Source: an uncultured Oscillospiraceae bacterium
GTDB taxonomy: Bacteria; Bacillota; Clostridia; Oscillospirales; Oscillospiraceae
Direction of reading: 5' to 3'
DNA length: 17,136 nt
NCBI GenBank assembly: GCA_934597535.1
Contig: CAKTRT010000024.1
Coordinates: 1 to 17,136 of the forward strand
The notes beneath the pieces were generated by a model. That model searched no databases and was not told where the DNA came from. It saw nothing but the letters and a program-made list of their open reading frames with translations. The position numbers were made by a program, and so were the translations under genes. Shown here piece by piece: positions 1 through 7,233 of this stretch (position 1 is the first letter of the stretch; every line of letters starts with the position of its first letter).

Positions 1-7
1 ATAAAAT

Positions 8-59
8 CCCTTTAGGAACTAAAGGGCGCACTTCTATACTCTCTGTCGAGAGTAGTGCG
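8..59 (-). other. Candidate MobQ-type origin of transfer (oriT) with nic core
   Basis: Read on the minus strand, a hairpin (7-bp arms at 37-43 and 48-54, loop TGTC) is followed after a short spacer by AAGTGCG and then CCCTTTAG. The core AAGTGCG|CCCT is the conserved nic sequence of RSF1010/pTi-type and Gram-positive MobQ (MobA/MobL) transfer origins, in which an inverted repeat lies just 5' of the nick. The predicted nick is between minus-strand bases 27 and 26. The first eight bases after it form one arm of a perfect 8-bp hairpin (8-15 with 19-26, loop GAA). An outer 5-bp pairing (27-31 with 55-59) encloses the first hairpin. No relaxase gene is in view; one may lie beyond the left edge. The motif and hairpin layout are seen directly; the function is inferred. 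Confidence 0.6.
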
Positions 60-247
60 TCCTGCGGAGCTTCATTCCCGGTCAGCAGAAGAAAACTGCT
101 CGACCGAGCATGTTTCGTCACTTCGTTCCGTCAAGGTGGCTACACCCCCTTGCGACGCTTGTGCGGCTATCCCCTGTGGACTTGCCGTCCGCAAACGGTT
201 TTGACAAACCGTTTGCCGCCAGCAAGTTTGAAGATTAGACATAAACA
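60..247. other. Non-coding hairpin-rich mobile-element DNA next to oriT
   Basis: No credible gene is present. The stretch holds further dyads. Arms 80-88 and 96-105 pair with one bulged base. Arms 191-201 and 206-216 form a perfect 11-bp hairpin with loop TGAC. An outer 5-bp pairing, 181-185 with 222-226, extends that hairpin across an internal loop. Base composition is less GC-rich than in the genes that follow. This is probably the flank of the transfer origin or a remnant of an integrative element. The exact boundary with chromosomal DNA cannot be placed from one copy. Confidence 0.45.
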
Positions 248-281
248 AATCCTCCGCATGGTCTAAGCCATACGGAGGATT
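248..281 (-). terminator. Hairpin downstream of the amino acid ABC operon, possible terminator
   Basis: Bases 248-261 pair with 268-281 around a six-base loop (TCTAAG) with a single mismatch, giving a stem of about 13 bp. On the minus strand it is followed by TTTGTTTATG, a weak T-rich tract. It lies about 50 bp beyond the stop of the ATPase gene at 332, so it could end that transcript. It could equally belong to the mobile-element DNA to its left. The stem is clear; the role is uncertain. Confidence 0.45.
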
Positions 282-331
282 AACTGTTTTACGGACACCC
301 GTCTATTGGCCGGACGCCTTTTTATACAGGC

Positions 332-1081
332 TTACAGAACCTTTGCGAGGAACGATTGCAGCCGCTCGCTCTGCGGGTGGTCAAAAATATCGGCGGGAGA
401 GCCCTCCTCAATGATCGCGCCATTAGACATAAACACCACGCGGTCGGCGACCTCGCGGGCAAAGCCCATCTCATGCGTGACAACGACCATCGTAATGCCG
501 CTCGCGGCAAGGTCGCGCATCAGGTCGAGTACCTCGCCGACCATCTCGGGGTCGAGCGCGCTCGTCGGCTCATCGAAGAGCATGACCTCGGGAGCCATGG
601 CGAGCGCACGCACGATGGCAATGCGCTGCTTCTGCCCGCCCGAGAGCATCGCGGGGTATTCGTTTGCCTTGTCGGCAAGGCCGATGCGCTCGAGCAGCGA
701 CATCGCCTGCAGATCCGCCTCCGCCTGCGTCTTGAGCTTCAGCGTTACGGGCGCAAGCGTAATGTTCTGCTTGACCGTCATGTGCGGGAAGAGATTGAAA
801 TGCTGGAATACCATCCCCATTTCGCGCCGGTGCAGATCAATATCAACGTGCTTGTCGTTCAGCGCCACGCCCTTGAAGGTGATGGTGCCGGAGGTCGGCG
901 TTTCCAGCAGGTTCAGACAGCGCAGCAGCGTGGATTTTCCGCTGCCGGAGGGGCCGATGATGGCCACGACCTCGCCCTGACTCACGCGCAGGTCGCAGTG
1001 GTGCAGCGCATGGACAGCGCCGTTATTATAGTCCTTGCAGACATCCGATACGCGGATGAGCGTTTTAGTGCTTGTCGCCAC
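332..1081 (-). CDS. Polar amino acid ABC transporter, ATP-binding protein (GlnQ/HisP/ArtP family)
   Basis: This 249-aa protein is the cytoplasmic ATPase that would power the importer encoded just upstream. The nucleotide-binding motifs are complete: Walker [10 protein letters not shown] at residues 43-51, Q-loop Gln93, signature LSGGQ at 146-150, Walker B with DEP at 170-172, D-loop SALD, and switch His203. Length and the motif spacing match the polar amino acid (PAAT) ATPases. The start is GTG at 1079-1081, supported by AGGAGG at 1089-1094 with a 7-nt spacer. The start overlaps the end of the permease gene by 17 nt, which indicates translational coupling. Substrate (glutamine, arginine, cystine and so on) cannot be decided from the ATPase. 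Family call is secure. Confidence 0.95.
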   Translation of the reverse strand: MATSTKTLIRVSDVCKDYNNGAVHALHHCDLRVSQGEVVAIIGPSGSGKSTLLRCLNLLETPTSGTITFKGVALNDKHVDIDLHRREMGMVFQHFNLFPHMTVKQNITLAPVTLKLKTQAEADLQAMSLLERIGLADKANEYPAMLSGGQKQRIAIVRALAMAPEVMLFDEPTSALDPEMVGEVLDLMRDLAASGITMVVVTHEMGFAREVADRVVFMSNGAIIEEGSPADIFDHPQSERLQSFLAKVL

Positions 1082-1808
1082 GGCGCATCCTCCTTTCCAG
1101 TGCCTCGATCGCCTTGCCGGCGGGGTAGGTGATGCAGAAATACATCATTGCCGCCAGCACATACGGGGCAAGACCGATATAGGTGGATGTTGCCACTGTT
1201 TTAGCGGCAAACATCAGCTCGACCATGCCGAGCGTGGAGCAGATCGACGATTCCTTGACCATCGTTACGACCTCGTTGCCAAGCGCGGGCAGCACGTTTT
1301 TCACCGCCTGCGGCAGTACGACGAGCTTCATCGTCTGCATGGAGGAAAGACCCAGCGAACGCGCCGCCTCCGTCTGCCCCACGTCCACCGCGAGGATGCC
1401 CGCGCGGAAGATCTCGGCGACATAGGCCGAGCTGTTGAGCGCCAGCGCGACAACGCCGGGAATGAAACGGCTGAGGTCGATAAAGTGGAAGAGCGTGATA
1501 CGCGGGATGGAGATCGTGCCAAACAGGCCGAAGTAAATGATCGACAGCTGCACGAGCAGGGGAGTTGAGCGGAAAATGGCGATGTACGCGCCGGAAAGCG
1601 CACTGACGAACTTGCTCTTGCTCAGGCGCATGAAGGCAAGACACAGAGCCGGGATCACCGCGAGCGCGACCGAAACGACCGCCAGCAGCAAGGTATAGCC
1701 AAGCGCCTGCAAAAAGTAAACGCCGTATTTCGGCAGGAAGGAAAAATTGACGAACGAAGCCGGCGACATGCCGACAAAGAGACTGCTCCACCACGAGGCA
1801 AAGTCCAT
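1065..1808 (-). CDS. Polar amino acid ABC transporter, permease (HisM/GlnP family)
   Basis: This 247-aa inner-membrane protein would form the channel of the importer. Hydrophobic segments lie near residues 33-60, 84-100, 116-130 and the C-terminus. The conserved RSTPLL start of the transport domain is at 80-85. The cytoplasmic coupling (EAA) loop is visible as EAARSLG at 147-153, followed by LPQA near 165, and is where the ATPase docks. The start ATG at 1806-1808 has AAAGGAG about 8 nt upstream. The 3' end overlaps the ATPase gene. About 200 bp separate it from the binding-protein gene, and that gap holds a strong stem-loop. Only one permease gene is present, so a homodimer is expected. Confidence 0.94.
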   Translation of the reverse strand: MDFASWWSSLFVGMSPASFVNFSFLPKYGVYFLQALGYTLLLAVVSVALAVIPALCLAFMRLSKSKFVSALSGAYIAIFRSTPLLVQLSIIYFGLFGTISIPRITLFHFIDLSRFIPGVVALALNSSAYVAEIFRAGILAVDVGQTEAARSLGLSSMQTMKLVVLPQAVKNVLPALGNEVVTMVKESSICSTLGMVELMFAAKTVATSTYIGLAPYVLAAMMYFCITYPAGKAIEALERRMRRGDKH

Positions 1809-1935
1809 GGGAGTGGGCTCCTTTCACTCTTCCCGGCTGCGGGAAGGAAGATAGCTGCGAAAAGCTCTGAAAGAGGTTTTTCGCTTATGGTCAAAAGAGT
1901 TGCTGTGCGAGGGTCTTATCCGCGCTCCGGACAGT

Positions 1936-1970
1936 GCCAAAGAGCAAAGCGCGAGGCTTTGCTCTTTGGC
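1936..1970 (-). promoter_or_regulatory. Perfect 15-bp stem-loop between binding-protein and permease genes
   Basis: Bases 1936-1950 and 1956-1970 are perfectly complementary, with a five-base loop (GCGAG on the plus strand). Neither strand has a T-run after it, so a classic terminator is unlikely. In ABC operons such intercistronic stems often protect the upstream message from 3' exonucleases or reduce read-through, giving excess binding protein. That role is inferred from position. Confidence 0.6.
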
Positions 1971-2008
1971 TGTGAGAGATAGTGAGAAGAGAGCAAATAT
2001 AAGGGGGG

Positions 2009-2854
2009 TTATGCCGCGGGAGCGTCGGCGGTGACTTCAACGGCCACACCGCTCAGCTCATCGGCAGCGGCGATGAACTCATCGATCTTGTTCTCGCTCT
2101 GCATCTTGGCGATGGCGGCATTGATGCCGGGCAGCAGACCCTTGGGGTCGCCCTTGGCGACGGCTACGCAGTACGGCTCCGCCGTGCCGAGTTCGCTGGA
2201 GGCGGCAGCGATTACGAGGTCGCTGTTGGAATCGGCATACTCCTGGGCGACGGCACCGTCGAGCACGATGGCGTCCACCTTGCCGTAGACCAGCTCATTG
2301 ACGAGATCGGTCACGAGGGAGAGGGAGACAAGGCTCGCGCCCTCCATGCTGTCCTTGACGATGTCTTCCTTGGTGGTGGCGGCCTGCGCGCCCACGCTCT
2401 TGCCGGCAAAGTCGGCGAGGGTCTGGTACTGGTCGGCCGCATCAGCCTTGACGAGGATCATCGGGGGGATATCGGTGTAGTAGGGGTCGGAGAAGTCGGC
2501 GGATTCAAGACGCTCGGGCGTGGCCTCCATCGCAGCCATGACCATGTCGTAGTCGCCCTTGGCCAGCGCAGTCAGCAGATACTCAAAGGCCATGTTTTCG
2601 ACCTTGAGCTCCTTGCCCATCTCATCAGCGATGTACTGCGCAGCGGAAACGTCGATACCGGCGTACTGCATGTCGCCGTTTGCATCGGCGTACATGAACT
2701 CAAACGGGGCGTAGTCGGCGGAGGTGCCGAGCACCAGTGCGGTGCTTTCCTGCTGGCCGTCGCCGGCGCTCTGGGTGTCATCGCTCTTCTGGCCACAGGC
2801 CATCAGGGAAAGGCTCATTACGAGAGCCAGCATCAGTGCGGTAAACTTTTTCAT
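2009..2854 (-). CDS. Amino acid ABC transporter substrate-binding lipoprotein (SBP family 3)
   Basis: This 281-aa extracellular lipoprotein would capture the amino acid and deliver it to the permease. It has a lipoprotein signal: MKK, a hydrophobic core, and lipobox LMAC with Cys20. A low-complexity linker rich in Asp, Ser, Gln and Gly follows. The mature part has the family-3 layout, with YAPFEF near residue 50 and GKSVGAQ in the second lobe. The ATG at 2852-2854 is preferred over a TTG six bases upstream, because AAAGGAG (2864-2870) is 9 nt from the ATG but only 3 nt from the TTG. It is the first gene of the operon, behind a consensus promoter. Substrate class is polar amino acid; the exact ligand is unknown. 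Confidence 0.93.
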   Translation of the reverse strand: MKKFTALMLALVMSLSLMACGQKSDDTQSAGDGQQESTALVLGTSADYAPFEFMYADANGDMQYAGIDVSAAQYIADEMGKELKVENMAFEYLLTALAKGDYDMVMAAMEATPERLESADFSDPYYTDIPPMILVKADAADQYQTLADFAGKSVGAQAATTKEDIVKDSMEGASLVSLSLVTDLVNELVYGKVDAIVLDGAVAQEYADSNSDLVIAAASSELGTAEPYCVAVAKGDPKGLLPGINAAIAKMQSENKIDEFIAAADELSGVAVEVTADAPAA

Positions 2855-2934
2855 CTTCAATAGCTCCTTTATTCCGTCTTGTATAATATTTTGTTTTTGA
2901 ACGAATTTTAATGCGTTTCAGAAACGATAGCGCA

Positions 2935-2963
2935 AGTATAATTGTTTATTTATGCGCTGTCAA
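2935..2963 (-). promoter_or_regulatory. Consensus sigma-A promoter of the amino acid ABC operon
   Basis: On the minus strand TTGACA (2958-2963) and TATACT (2935-2940) are separated by exactly 17 bp. This matches 11 of 12 consensus bases. The transcript would start near 2928, leaving a leader of about 75 nt before the binding-protein gene. Short arms GCGCA/TGCGC (2930-2934 and 2953-2957) flank the spacer and could be part of an operator. Confidence 0.85.
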
Positions 2964-3002
2964 TGGGTGAACATTCAAAAATGAGCACAAATTTCGCGCC
3001 GC

Positions 3003-3081
3003 TTCTGTGCGCTTTGCACAGAAAGAGGCAAAAGCCGCATCCACGCGGCGAAAATATGCATTGCATTCACAAAAATATGCA
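3003..3081. promoter_or_regulatory. Upstream dyad and direct repeats, candidate operator region
   Basis: In the gene-free stretch 2855-3166, upstream of the promoter, an 8-bp perfect dyad (3003-3010 with 3016-3023, loop GCTTT) is followed by two exact copies of AAAATATGCA. These are at 3051-3060 and 3072-3081, 21 bp apart, which is about two helical turns. The spacing suits a regulator binding one face of DNA. No regulator gene is nearby, and identity (for example ArgR or CodY) is not established. Confidence 0.35.
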
Positions 3082-3114
3082 GATGAACATGGGGAAAACA
3101 GGAAAAACAAATGC

Positions 3115-3149
3115 AAAAAAGTCAGAAGCAAAAAAGCTTCTGACTTTTT
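3115..3149 (-). terminator. Rho-independent terminator of the lipid operon
   Basis: A 9-bp GC-containing stem (3121-3129 with 3136-3144) is flanked by an A-run at 3115-3120 and a T-run at 3145-3149. On the minus strand the stem is followed by six T's. It lies 18 bp past the stop of the PAP2-like gene. The symmetrical A/T flanks mean it could also stop transcripts from the other side. Confidence 0.85.
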
Positions 3150-3166
3150 ATGCGGAGACGTATCCG

Positions 3167-3865
3167 CTATTCTGCCGACTGGCGCAACGGCACGGAGGAA
3201 ACATTCCGCCGTCCGGGACGCACATAGCACAGCCAGTAGCCGACCAGGCAGATCGGCAGCGCGGCAAAGACGTCAAGGATGGAGTGCTGCTTCATAAACA
3301 CGGTCGAAATACTCACAAAGAAGGCAGCGGTGCCGGAGGCAATGCGCCAGCCGCGCGAGGAAAACCGCGGACTTCCCCACAGACCGAACAGCGAGGCGAT
3401 CGAGCCGATCACATGCAGCGACGGACAGACATTGGTATTGGTGTCGAACACATAGAAGCGGGCGATAAAGCGCGTGAGCACATTGTCGCGCGGGAAAACG
3501 GCAGGGCGCAGCAGCTGGCAGGTGGGGAAGAGCAGGTAGATCGCAAGGGTGACGGAATAGGTAAAGATGACGAACCACATCATTTTGCGAAAATTCGGCA
3601 CATCAAAAAAGAATGTATATGCCAGCGCGCCGATCAGGTAGACGAACCAGAACAGATATGGAATGAGGAACCATTCGTTGAAGGGAATGAGATCGTCAAG
3701 CGCGCAGTGCATGGCGTAATAATGCGCCACAGGATAAAAGCGCTCTGCGAATAAAAAGGCAAGGCCGAATGCCGGCCAGAACAGCAGCAGCTTTACGTGG
3801 GAAAACTCCGGCGTATTCAGCCTGCTGAGACGGAACTGCCGGTAATCTACGCTTGGAGTGATCAT
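3167..3865 (-). CDS. PAP2-superfamily membrane phosphatase or phosphotransferase (IPC-synthase-like)
   Basis: This 232-aa membrane protein has about six hydrophobic segments. The active-site motifs of the phosphatidic acid phosphatase type 2 superfamily are recognisable: CPSLH at 147-151 (motif 2) and S187-x6-H194-x3-D198 (motif 3). The Arg normally following the Ser of motif 3 is Thr188, and the Lys of motif 1 is not evident. That pattern resembles the inositol-phosphorylceramide-synthase-like branch, which uses a His-His-Asp triad. It could be a lipid phosphatase or could transfer a phospho-headgroup. The ATG at 3863-3865 overlaps the glycosyltransferase stop as ATGA and has GGAGG 7 nt upstream. 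It is the last gene of the operon. Substrate is unknown. Confidence 0.8.
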   Translation of the reverse strand: MITPSVDYRQFRLSRLNTPEFSHVKLLLFWPAFGLAFLFAERFYPVAHYYAMHCALDDLIPFNEWFLIPYLFWFVYLIGALAYTFFFDVPNFRKMMWFVIFTYSVTLAIYLLFPTCQLLRPAVFPRDNVLTRFIARFYVFDTNTNVCPSLHVIGSIASLFGLWGSPRFSSRGWRIASGTAAFFVSISTVFMKQHSILDVFAALPICLVGYWLCYVRPGRRNVSSVPLRQSAE

Positions 3866-4983
3866 TTTGGGACCTCCGTATTGCTCATTTCAGAGAGGAT
3901 ATTGGCCGCCGCGTCATGCGGCACGGCAGTGTCGAGCGCATCGCCCATCTTTTCAAGCGCTGTTTCATCGTTCAGCAGCTTCAGGCTGATGCGCGCGATC
4001 TCCGCAGGGGTCTTGCCGGTCATGGCGCCGCCCGTGCGGAGGAAGAAGTCTTTGTTGTATTCCTCGCAGCCTGCCACCGCGTCGATAAAGACCATCGGCA
4101 GGCGCATGGAAGCGGCTTCGGTGACGCTGATGCCGCCTGGCTTGGTCAGGTACAGGTCAGCCGAGTCCATCAGAAGCGCCATGTCTTTGACGTAGGAGCG
4201 GACGTGAATGTTCGCTGCGCCGTCAAAGCGGCGGGAGAGGCGGCGGTACAGCCGCTCGTTCGTGCCGCACACGATCGTCAGATCCTGATCGTCCGGCAGA
4301 CTGCGGCCAATGCGCCGCGCGATGCTCATGATCGGCCCGCAGCCCATGCTGCCGCACATCATCACAAGGTGGCGGTGCTCCGGCGGCACGCCGAAGGCAC
4401 GCTTGGCCTCGGCCTTCCGCCCGCTGGGGCGGAACATCTGGCGCACGGGGATACCGCAGGCGCGCATCCGCTCGCCCGTTACGCCGCCGCCGAGAAAATC
4501 GCTGCCGAGCGATGAGGCGGGAATAAAATAACGGTCGAGCGCGCTGTCCTTCACGCTGGGCGAGCAGGTGTAATCCGTTGCAATGAAGCAGGTTTTCAGC
4601 CGAGGCAGATGGGTCTTGACGACCTCGCTGACCATCAGTGCCGCGAAGACATGCGTGCAGATGACGGTGTCGTACCCGCTGCCGGCAATAAAGCCGCTGA
4701 GCGTCTCAGCGCCCTGTGTCAGATAACGGTAGAGCGCCGAGCCCTCGTGAAACTGCGCGGGATGCTCCTCCGCCGCGCGGTAGCCTACGCGGAACAGACC
4801 CGGCGCATGGCGGTAAAGGCGCACATGCCAGCTGGAGATAAAGCGCGAAACCTCGGGCGAGATGAAGCGCAGCGCATCCTCCGTATCGCAGGGGATGTGC
4901 TGCGACGCGCATTCTTCTGCAAGCGCCGCGGCGCAGGAGTTGTGTCCCTCGCCGGTGTTGCAGCTCAAGATCAAAATCTTCAT
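3862..4983 (-). CDS. MGDG-synthase-like / UgtP-like glycolipid glycosyltransferase (GT28-type)
   Basis: This 373-aa GT-B fold enzyme should transfer a sugar from a nucleotide sugar to a membrane lipid such as diacylglycerol. The N-terminal acceptor domain opens with the family motif ending in GEGH (residues 11-14) and is followed by small residues. The C-terminal donor domain holds GSMGCGP near 211-217 and KPGGISVTEA at 281-290, the nucleotide-sugar site. There is no signal peptide, so it should act on the inner face of the membrane. The ATG at 4981-4983 lies 15 nt after the upstream gene's stop, and an AAGGAT ribosome site overlaps that stop. Coupling to a PAP2-like enzyme supports a lipid acceptor. 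The sugar and lipid are not determined. Confidence 0.87.
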   Translation of the reverse strand: MKILILSCNTGEGHNSCAAALAEECASQHIPCDTEDALRFISPEVSRFISSWHVRLYRHAPGLFRVGYRAAEEHPAQFHEGSALYRYLTQGAETLSGFIAGSGYDTVICTHVFAALMVSEVVKTHLPRLKTCFIATDYTCSPSVKDSALDRYFIPASSLGSDFLGGGVTGERMRACGIPVRQMFRPSGRKAEAKRAFGVPPEHRHLVMMCGSMGCGPIMSIARRIGRSLPDDQDLTIVCGTNERLYRRLSRRFDGAANIHVRSYVKDMALLMDSADLYLTKPGGISVTEAASMRLPMVFIDAVAGCEEYNKDFFLRTGGAMTGKTPAEIARISLKLLNDETALEKMGDALDTAVPHDAAANILSEMSNTEVPK

Positions 4984-4998
4984 AAAAAATCCGATCCT

Positions 4999-5466
4999 TT
5001 ACTGTTTTTCGTCCCTGCGGCGCTGCATTGCCTCCAGACGCTGCAGGCGCGGACGGTTATAGCGCTGGATAAGAACAAACGGCACATTGCCAAGGAGAAT
5101 GTAGATGAGCGCCATCACAGCGCCGCCCGCTCCGGGCCACAGCCTCAGGGCATAAAGACCGCAGAGGGACAGCAGCGCATGCGTCAGCTCCGCCACGCAG
5201 GTCTCTTCGATCATGCGCGGAAGCTGCGCGCGAAAGTTGCCCTCAAGCCTTTTGGCCGGGATGAGCTTCGGTACGATCCTGCTCATGTCGGGCACCTTGT
5301 CCTGCCAGTCGTGTACGCGCAGCGCGCGGTAAAGCTTTGCCTCCTTCGGACTGCACCGGAAGGGAAAGCGGTCGCCATGGAACCAGTGCTTCGGCAGCAA
5401 ACGGCCAAAGAAAAAGGATACCACGCCGAGCACGGCAAAATACACACAGCAGCGCCAAAAGCCCAT
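4999..5466 (-). CDS. CrtO-like (glycosyl-4,4'-diaponeurosporenoate acyltransferase family) membrane protein
   Basis: This 155-aa protein resembles the acyltransferase that finishes staphyloxanthin in Staphylococcus. Recognisable family features are HWFHGDRFPFR near 27-37, VHDWQDKVPD at 51-60, EETCVAELTH at 87-96, and the C-terminal GNVPF with QRYNRPRL at 134-141. Hydrophobic helices are at 5-22, about 94-110 and 115-132. The ATG at 5464-5466 has GGAGG 5 nt upstream. A longer frame opens at 5538, but that codon falls inside the likely promoter, so I reject it. No carotenoid genes are in view. Acylation of a glycolipid made by the next gene is a plausible inference, not shown. Confidence 0.78.
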   Translation of the reverse strand: MGFWRCCVYFAVLGVVSFFFGRLLPKHWFHGDRFPFRCSPKEAKLYRALRVHDWQDKVPDMSRIVPKLIPAKRLEGNFRAQLPRMIEETCVAELTHALLSLCGLYALRLWPGAGGAVMALIYILLGNVPFVLIQRYNRPRLQRLEAMQRRRDEKQ

Positions 5467-5528
5467 ATGAACCTCCGCAACGATCAGGCCCGCTGTCCGC
5501 AAATGCGGCCCGGCGAGTCTGTCCGAAC

Positions 5529-5537
5529 AGTATAGCA
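5529..5537 (-). promoter_or_regulatory. Extended -10 promoter of the lipid operon
   Basis: On the minus strand the sequence TGCTATACT gives an extended -10 element (TG-n-TATACT). No good -35 hexamer is seen 16-18 bp upstream. The start would be near 5522, giving a leader of about 55 nt before the CrtO-like gene. Confidence 0.45.
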
Positions 5538-5598
5538 TACCCGGAAGCGGAAGTTATTAAAAATCTGAGAACTTCTTGGCAAAATGTTAAAATTGCGC

Positions 5599-5630
5599 AA
5601 AGAAAGGAGCCGACCCTTCGGGCCGGCTCC
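5599..5630 (-). terminator. Rho-independent terminator of the liv operon
   Basis: Bases 5606-5616 and 5620-5630 form an 11-bp stem with one G-U pair and a three-base loop. On the minus strand it is followed by TTTCTTTG. It lies about 45 bp after the livF stop. Confidence 0.82.
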
Positions 5631-5675
5631 AAAGCCATGGAGATTCATCTTGCGGCAAAGCCGCCGCGGCGGTCC

Positions 5676-6386
5676 TCAGCCGCCAAGATACGCCTTGCGC
5701 ACCGCGTCGCTGGCCATCAGCTCTTTTCCGGTGCCGGAAAGGGTGATGCGGCCAGTCTCGAGGACGTAGGCGCGGTCAGCGACGGAGAGCGCCGCCTGCG
5801 CGTTCTGCTCCACGAGCAGGATGGTCGTGCCTGTGGCATGCAGCTCACGGATGATATCGAAGATCTGCTCGACCAAAATGGGCGCAAGACCCATCGACGG
5901 CTCATCGAGCATTAAAAGCTTCGGCTTTGACATCAGCGCGCGGCCCATGGCAAGCATCTGCTGCTCGCCGCCGGAGAGCGTGCCGGCGATCTGCCTGCGG
6001 CGCTCGGCAAGGCGCGGGAAGCGCTCATATACGTCCGCAATGCCGGGGGCGATGCTGGAATTCGGCTGCGTGTACGCACCCATTTCAAGGTTTTCCTCCA
6101 CTGTCATCTGCAAAAAGACATGGCGGCCTTCCGGTACCTGCGCAAGCCCGTGCTCCACGATCTTGTGCGGGGGCACACCCTTTAAGTCGTGGCCCTCGAA
6201 CTCCACACTGCCCGTTTTGGGGTGCAGCAGGCCGGAGATCGTATTCAGCACCGTGGATTTGCCCGCGCCGTTGGCGCCGATCAGCGTGACGATCTCGCCG
6301 TCGTTGACGTCGAAGGACACGCCCTTGACGGCGTGGATGCTGCCGTAATAGACGTGCAGGTCGTTGACCTTCAGGATCTGACTCAT
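5676..6386 (-). CDS. livF: Branched-chain amino acid ABC transporter ATP-binding protein LivF
   Basis: This 236-aa ATPase is one of the two that power the LIV-I type importer. It has Walker A GANGAGKST at residues 37-45, signature LSGGEQQ, and Walker B LLMLDEPSMGL, where the SMGLAP tail is characteristic of LivF. It lacks the longer inserts of LivG. The ATG at 6384-6386 is chosen because AGGAGG is 7 nt upstream; a GTG at 6392 would be only 1 nt from it. The gene starts 2 nt after the livG stop. It is the last gene of the operon and is followed by a terminator. Confidence 0.95.
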   Translation of the reverse strand: MSQILKVNDLHVYYGSIHAVKGVSFDVNDGEIVTLIGANGAGKSTVLNTISGLLHPKTGSVEFEGHDLKGVPPHKIVEHGLAQVPEGRHVFLQMTVEENLEMGAYTQPNSSIAPGIADVYERFPRLAERRRQIAGTLSGGEQQMLAMGRALMSKPKLLMLDEPSMGLAPILVEQIFDIIRELHATGTTILLVEQNAQAALSVADRAYVLETGRITLSGTGKELMASDAVRKAYLGG

Positions 6387-6388
6387 GC

Positions 6389-7231
6389 TCACGCCTCCTT
6401 CTTCTTGCCGAGATAGGCCTCGATGACCTCGGGATTGGACTGGATATCGTCGGGCGAACCCTTGGCGATGATGCGCCCAAAGTTCAGCACCGCGATGCCC
6501 TCGCAGATATTCATCACGAGATTCATGTCGTGCTCAATGAGGAGCACGGCGATCTTGAACGTGTCGCGGATGGAGCGGATATTTTCCATCAGCTCTGCCG
6601 TCTCGCTGGGGTTCATACCGGCAGCCGGCTCGTCGAGCAGCAATAGGCAGGGATTTGTCGCCAGCGCGCGCAGGATCTCGAGCCGGCGCTGCGCGCCGTA
6701 GGGAAGGGAACCGGCCTTGGCATCGGCAAAGTCCTCCATGTGGAAGATGGACAGCAGCTCCATCGCGCGTTCATGTACCACGTGCTCCTCGCGCCAGAAG
6801 CGCGGCAGCCGAAGGATCCCCTCGGCCATGTTATAGTGCATCTGTGTATCCATGGCGGTGGTGATATTCTCCTCCACCGAGAGATTCTGGAACAGACGAA
6901 TGTTCTGGAACGTGCGCGCGATGCCCGCGCGGTTGATCTGCGCAGTGGTCAGGCCGTGAATATCCTTGCCGTTTAAGAGGATGGTGCCGTGCGTGGGCTG
7001 GTAAACCTTTGTCAGCAGGTTGAAGATCGTCGTTTTGCCCGCGCCGTTGGGGCCGATCAGACCCGCGATCTCTGTGCGGCCGATGGTCACGTTGAAGCTG
7101 TCCACGGCCTTGAGACCGCCAAAGGTGATGCCGAGGTCAATGCATTCCAGCACCGGAGATTTATCCGCATCGCGCTCGGTGAGCAGCGCCGGCTCACGCG
7201 AGACGGGGATCAGCTTTGTCTTCTGCGTCAT
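6389..7231 (-). CDS. livG: Branched-chain amino acid ABC transporter ATP-binding protein LivG
   Basis: This 280-aa ATPase pairs with LivF on the cytoplasmic face of the permease. It has Walker A GPNGAGKTT at residues 60-68, the variant signature LPYGAQRRLEI typical of LivG, Walker B LLLLDEPAAGMNPSE, and the C-terminal NFGRIIAKG with VIEAYLG. The N-terminus carries about 25 residues before the first strand of the ABC fold, slightly longer than usual. The ATG at 7229-7231 sits 7 nt after AGGAGG. A TTG six bases upstream is too close to that site. The gene begins 2 nt after the livM stop, the same junction design as livG-livF. Confidence 0.95.
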   Translation of the reverse strand: MTQKTKLIPVSREPALLTERDADKSPVLECIDLGITFGGLKAVDSFNVTIGRTEIAGLIGPNGAGKTTIFNLLTKVYQPTHGTILLNGKDIHGLTTAQINRAGIARTFQNIRLFQNLSVEENITTAMDTQMHYNMAEGILRLPRFWREEHVVHERAMELLSIFHMEDFADAKAGSLPYGAQRRLEILRALATNPCLLLLDEPAAGMNPSETAELMENIRSIRDTFKIAVLLIEHDMNLVMNICEGIAVLNFGRIIAKGSPDDIQSNPEVIEAYLGKKKEA

Positions 7232-7233
7232 GG

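Noticed and set aside
1..300. Left-edge hairpins as a CRISPR array or riboswitch
   Set aside because: The dyads differ in sequence and spacing, so there is no repeat-spacer pattern, and no riboswitch-like conserved core was recognised.
2942..3754. Plus-strand frame of 270 codons over the promoter region and the PAP2-like gene
   Set aside because: It runs across the terminator hairpin and the amino acid operon promoter and is antisense to a gene with clear family motifs.
5467..5538. 24-codon N-terminal extension of the CrtO-like protein
   Set aside because: The upstream ATG overlaps the extended -10 promoter and lacks a ribosome site; the internal ATG has GGAGG and the family-like N-terminal helix.
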